DNA from: Methylobacterium brachiatum
Lineage (GTDB): Bacteria; Pseudomonadota; Alphaproteobacteria; Rhizobiales; Beijerinckiaceae
DNA: 64,000 bases
Direction of reading: 5' to 3'
Assembly (NCBI RefSeq): GCF_020523825.1
Contig: NZ_JAJALK010000005.1
Location: 1-64,000, forward strand
Shown: one piece after another, positions 61,210 to 64,000 of the stretch
Numbering within the stretch: position 1 is the first letter of the stretch
How the letters are laid out: each line of letters opens with the position of its first letter
Notes under the pieces: generated by a model
The model's input: the letters and a program-made list of their open reading frames with translations, nothing else
The model's database searches: none
What the model was told of the DNA's origin: nothing
Translations under genes and position numbers: made by a program

Positions 61210-61542
61210 CTACCGAGGGTTTGCGGGGCCCGGCGCCTCCCCGAAGGCGGCGGCGAGGACCTCGCCAAGCGCGGTGGAGACCGCCTCCAGGCCGCCGGCC
61301 AGGGGCAGGCGTGCCACCGCGTCGTCGTCGAGGGCGTGGCCGCCGCCGCGCAGGGCCGCGCCCAGCAGGGCGATCAGGTCCCGGGCCGAGACCCGGCCGC
61401 CGTCGAAGCGCTCGGCCAGGCCGACGAGGTCGCCGGCCTGGAGCGCCCCTTCCAGCTCGGCCAGCGCGCCGAGCGTCAGGCACAGGGTGTAGCGCCGGCC
61501 GGCGAGCTGGAGCGGCACCTCGCCGCGGATCCGGTTGGCCAT
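61210..61542 (-). CDS. GTA tail assembly chaperone (g10 homologue)
   Basis: 110 aa. MANRIRGEVPLQLAGRRYTL, CLTLGALAELEGALQAGDLV: GTA TAC-1 family (rcc01692-like). Thought to coat the tape measure during tail assembly. Three bases downstream of g9; g10.1 follows at five bases. Confidence 0.88.
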   Translation of the reverse strand: MANRIRGEVPLQLAGRRYTLCLTLGALAELEGALQAGDLVGLAERFDGGRVSARDLIALLGAALRGGGHALDDDAVARLPLAGGLEAVSTALGEVLAAAFGEAPGPANPR

Positions 61543-61545
61543 GGC

Positions 61546-61956
61546 TCAGGCCGCCGTGAAGGCGAGCACGCCCGCCGAGTCGAGGCTGATGTCGAAGGTG
61601 ACCTCGCCGGCATGGTCGCCCCGGTATTCGAGGCTCGCGATCTGGAACGGCCCCTCCAGGGTCCCGAAAGCCGGCACGACCACCTGGAAGGTCTCGATCG
61701 CGCCCTCGAAGAAGATCAGCCGCAGCCGCAGGTCCGAGGCCTGGTCGCGGAACACACCGGAGCCGGCGATCGCGGCCCGGCGCACGCCGGCACCGGCCAG
61801 CAGCTCGCGCCAGCGGCCGGTGGAATCGGCGTTAGTGACGTCCACGGTCTCGGCGTTGAGGGTGATCTGCCGGGTGCGCAGGCCCGCCACCGCCAGAAAG
61901 CCGCCCGCGCCGTCGCCGGCCCGGAGCAGCAGGTCCTTGCCCTTCTGTGCGCCCAT
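61546..61956 (-). CDS. Major tail tube protein, TP901-1 family (g9 homologue)
   Basis: 136 aa. MGAQKGKDLLLRAGDGAGGF, TVDVTNADSTGRWRELLAGA, ...LEYRGDHAGEVTFDISLDSA: standard TP901-1-like major tail protein that stacks to form the tube. Lies 12 bases after g8. Confidence 0.93.
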   Translation of the reverse strand: MGAQKGKDLLLRAGDGAGGFLAVAGLRTRQITLNAETVDVTNADSTGRWRELLAGAGVRRAAIAGSGVFRDQASDLRLRLIFFEGAIETFQVVVPAFGTLEGPFQIASLEYRGDHAGEVTFDISLDSAGVLAFTAA

Positions 61957-61968
61957 CGGGCCCTCCTC

Positions 61969-62385
61969 TCACTGGGTTTCGGTGACGGCCTCGAGCGTCA
62001 GGGTGGCGCGGGCCTCGCCGGTGCGGGCGTCGCGGGTCGCCTTGATCGCCCGCACCCGCAGGGTGACGAGGCGGCAGCCCTGGAGCGGCAGGGCGGCGTC
62101 CGTGAGGAGCGCGGCCATGCGCGCGGCGGCATCGAGCGCGGTGCGGACCGAGCCGGGCTTGGCGATCACCGCGATGGCGTGGCTGTGGCGATGGCGCTCG
62201 GCGCCGTCGACGGAATCGTCCAGGATCTCGGCCTCGCCGAACAGGGCGTAGACCGGCAGAGAGCCCCGGGGCGGCTCGTCGTGGAGCCGGACCTTGCCGC
62301 CGAGCAGGGCCGCGAGGGCGGCGTCGCCGGAAAAGCGGGCGATCAGGCCGGCCCGCAGGGCCAGGAGCGGGCTCGGGTCGCTCAC
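61969..62385 (-). CDS. Tail terminator, DUF3168 (g8 homologue)
   Basis: 138 aa from GTG 62385 (overlap GTGA with g7). DPSPLLALRAGLIARFSGDA, VRLHDEPPRGSLPVYALFGE, and HAIAVIAKPGSVRTALDAAA: DUF3168 fold of tail-completion proteins. Caps the tail tube at the head side in RcGTA. Confidence 0.9.
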   Translation of the reverse strand: MSDPSPLLALRAGLIARFSGDAALAALLGGKVRLHDEPPRGSLPVYALFGEAEILDDSVDGAERHRHSHAIAVIAKPGSVRTALDAAARMAALLTDAALPLQGCRLVTLRVRAIKATRDARTGEARATLTLEAVTETQ

Positions 62386-62735
62386 GACGCGCTCTCCCGG
62401 GCCAGTTCCTCGACATGGCAGACCAGGTCGCGGCCCTTCGCGTCGGGCTCGCTGACCGCGCGGATCGCGAAGCGGCGGGGGCCGGCGGCGAGCCGCATGG
62501 TCGGGTCGAGGGCGACCCGGGCGCGCAGGGTGACGCGATATCCGGGCAGCGTGTCGGTCCGGCCGCCCTCCGGGCGGTCGGCGAGGCCGGACGGGGCGAT
62601 CGCGCCCCACAGGACCGGGCCGGCCACGTAGCGGCGCAGCACGCCGCCGAACCCGTCAGGCTGCTCCAGGGGGCGTTCGAGGACGAAGCGGCGGCGCCGG
62701 GCGCCGAGCGGCGGATGATGCGGGTTGGTCGCCAT
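62382..62735 (-). CDS. Head closure/stopper protein (g7 homologue)
   Basis: 117 aa from ATG 62735 (MATNPHHPPLGARRRRFVLE), with GGAG nine bases upstream. GTG 62780, overlapping the g6 stop, would add 15 residues (MSRLPLRWRPTGASP) and is possible. VLWGAIAPSGLADRPEGGRT and VTLRARVALDPTMRLAAGPR, RFAIRAVSEPDAKGRDLVCH identify the phage head-closure/head-tail adaptor family. Confidence 0.85.
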   Translation of the reverse strand: MATNPHHPPLGARRRRFVLERPLEQPDGFGGVLRRYVAGPVLWGAIAPSGLADRPEGGRTDTLPGYRVTLRARVALDPTMRLAAGPRRFAIRAVSEPDAKGRDLVCHVEELARESAS

Positions 62736-62776
62736 CGGCGAAGCTCCGGTCGGGCGCCATCGGAGGGGAAGCCGGC

Positions 62777-63337
62777 TCACAGGCGCATCCGGCGGAAGGG
62801 CGCGGCGAGGTCGGCGGCGTCGGTGCGGGCGGCATCGGGCTCGTCACCGCGATGCTCGTAGCGGGCGGCGGCGAGCCGCAGGATCGCGAGCCGGAGCGGC
62901 GCCGGCAGCGGCGGCCCGTCGCCCCCGAACCCGGCCGCGACCTCGATCAGGATCGTGCGGCCGGCCGGGTCCGGCACCGCGGGGTCGATCAGCAGGCCCG
63001 GCGCCTCGATCGGGTCGGGTCCGAGCCGGACGAGGCCGGCGGCGAGCGTGGTGACGCCCGTGGCGTCGGACAGCCCGGCGCGGACCAAAGCCACCAGCGG
63101 GCTCAGCGGCAGGGCCAGCCGGCCGTTCGCGGGCCAAGCATCGAGGGCGATCCGGTAGCGGCCCGGCACCAGGATCCGGCGGGCCTCGATCTCCAGGCTC
63201 GCCCGGGCGGCGGTGATCAGGGCCGCGAGCAAGTCATCCTCGGTTCCGCCGTCGTCGGAATCGAGCCGCAGATAGGTGCGCAGCTCCGCCACGCTCACCG
63301 GCTCGACCACGGCCTCGTCGGCGCGTATCGGGATCAT
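62777..63337 (-). CDS. Head-tail connector/adaptor protein (g6 homologue)
   Basis: 186 aa. EPVSVAELRTYLRLDSDDGG, TEDDLLAALITAARASLEIE: gp6/HK97-type connector. Then ILRLAAARYEHRGDEPDAAR. First tail-side gene in the window; the head genes g1 to g5 should lie beyond 64000 if the cluster is complete. A trypsin-like protease gene stands divergent just upstream. Confidence 0.9.
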   Translation of the reverse strand: MIPIRADEAVVEPVSVAELRTYLRLDSDDGGTEDDLLAALITAARASLEIEARRILVPGRYRIALDAWPANGRLALPLSPLVALVRAGLSDATGVTTLAAGLVRLGPDPIEAPGLLIDPAVPDPAGRTILIEVAAGFGGDGPPLPAPLRLAILRLAAARYEHRGDEPDAARTDAADLAAPFRRMRL

Positions 63338-63365
63338 CGCGTTGCCCCCTTGCTGGATGTCTCGA

Positions 63366-64000
63366 ATGCCGGTCCCGAAGCGCCGCCGGGCGGCCCTCAC
63401 CGTCCTGGCGGCGGCCCTGTCGCTCGCGGGCCGTCCGGCCGGCGCGATCGTGGGCGGCGCGGAGGCGCCGGCCGGCGGGGCCGTGATGGTCCTGTCGTCG
63501 AATGGCGGCGTCTGCACCGGCCTGGTGCTCGCCCCCGATACGGTGCTGACCGCCGGCCATTGCGTCGTCGCCGGGCGGGAGCACCGGGTCCATTTTCGCG
63601 ATGACGCGGGGGCGCCGGTCCTGGTCGAGGTCTCGGGCCGCGCGATCCATCCGGGCTACGATGCCGGCGCTGCCTCCGGCCGGCGCAAATCCATCGACCT
63701 CGCGCTCCTGCGCACCGCGACGCCGCTGCCGTTGCGCTTCGCCCCGGTCACCTTGAGCGCCGCCCTCCCCCGGGCCGGCGAGCGCCTGACCCTGGCGGGC
63801 TACGGCGCGGCCAGAGCGGGCGACCCGCGCTCGACCGGCACCTATCGCAGCGTCGGCCTGCCGGTGATCGAGCCGTACGGGCCGAGCCGCATCCTGGTCT
63901 GGCTCAAGGGCGACGCGGCCGGCGGCTGCCAGGGCGATTCCGGCGGCCCGATCACCGGCCCGGACGGTGCCGTGCTGGCGCTCGCCGCCTGGATCAGCGG
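63366..64000 (+). CDS. Trypsin-like serine protease, 3' end beyond window
   Basis: Signal peptide (MPVPKRRRAALTVLAAALSL) then mature start IVGGAEAPAGG, the trypsin-type zymogen cleavage site. Catalytic H65 in LTAGHC, D111 in SIDLALLR, S192 in GGCQGDSGGPI; 211 codons visible. Secreted S1-family endopeptidase. Divergent from g6 with 28 bases between starts, so it separates the tail genes from any capsid genes. Its target is unknown. Confidence 0.92.
   Translation, partial: MPVPKRRRAALTVLAAALSLAGRPAGAIVGGAEAPAGGAVMVLSSNGGVCTGLVLAPDTVLTAGHCVVAGREHRVHFRDDAGAPVLVEVSGRAIHPGYDAGAASGRRKSIDLALLRTATPLPLRFAPVTLSAALPRAGERLTLAGYGAARAGDPRSTGTYRSVGLPVIEPYGPSRILVWLKGDAAGGCQGDSGGPITGPDGAVLALAAWIS

Noticed and set aside
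48123..63337. Ordinary prophage
   Set aside because: No integrase, repressor, replication gene or attachment site seen; gene order and short tape measure fit a GTA-like cluster. Not excluded, as the head genes are outside the window.
1..64000. tRNA, rRNA or insertion sequences
   Set aside because: None recognised by reading; short tRNA genes cannot be fully excluded without a covariance search.

Overview
This is a high-GC alphaproteobacterial chromosome segment, most likely from Methylobacterium or a close relative. The evidence is the combination of a CbbR/QscR-type LysR regulator beside phosphoribulokinase and fructose-bisphosphatase with no RuBisCO, an NAD-linked molybdenum formate dehydrogenase (fdsGBAD) with its LysR regulator and an oxalate/formate-type carrier, rhizobial-style cycHJKL cytochrome c maturation genes beside a FeuPQ-like two-component system, and a gene-transfer-agent (GTA) tail cluster. 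The assignment to genus is inference; no rRNA or tRNA gene was seen.

Layout. 1-1877: 3'-truncated chemoreceptor. 2391-8359: carbon metabolism block, with cbbY, rpe, prk and fbp on the minus strand, divergent from cbbR/qscR and a ferredoxin-reductase-like flavoprotein. 8369-13977: accessory genes (MFS transporter, orphan solute-binding protein, LysR regulator, two glutathione transferases, a PNPOx-like flavoprotein). 14218-18754: signalling block with a single receiver, an AI-2E-type permease with a large soluble tail, a LOV (blue light) histidine kinase-receiver hybrid and a small lysine/glycine-rich protein. 18884-19518: a lower-GC HigBA-like toxin-antitoxin island. 19578-29435: panE with a large FAD/Fe-S D-2-hydroxyacid dehydrogenase, RNase R, DUF983, NUDIX, MFS and ribosomal protein L33. 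29443-37456: formate oxidation locus. 37714-38370: glutathione transferase. 38468-47910: cytochrome c maturation (ccmI, ccmE, ccmF, ccmH) with a PepSY/response regulator/histidine kinase set; the regulator and kinase are separated by a prpF-like gene and a DUF2335 pair. 48123-63337: a GTA-like tail cluster on the minus strand, in the order of Rhodobacter GTA genes g6 to g15, followed by DUF2793, tail lysozyme and small membrane protein genes. 63366-64000: start of a trypsin-like protease.

The main themes are C1/redox metabolism (RuBP-linked regulation, formate oxidation, cytochrome c assembly) and a domesticated phage tail cluster. Opposite-strand cargo genes sit at several junctions of that cluster: protease, TauD-type dioxygenase, toxin-antitoxin plus orphan antitoxin, and SGNH hydrolase. 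Five palindromic elements of three or four sequence families lie between genes. One of them lies inside the reading frame of ccmH and seems to have been turned into an N-terminal extension. No CRISPR array, transposase or integrase was recognised.
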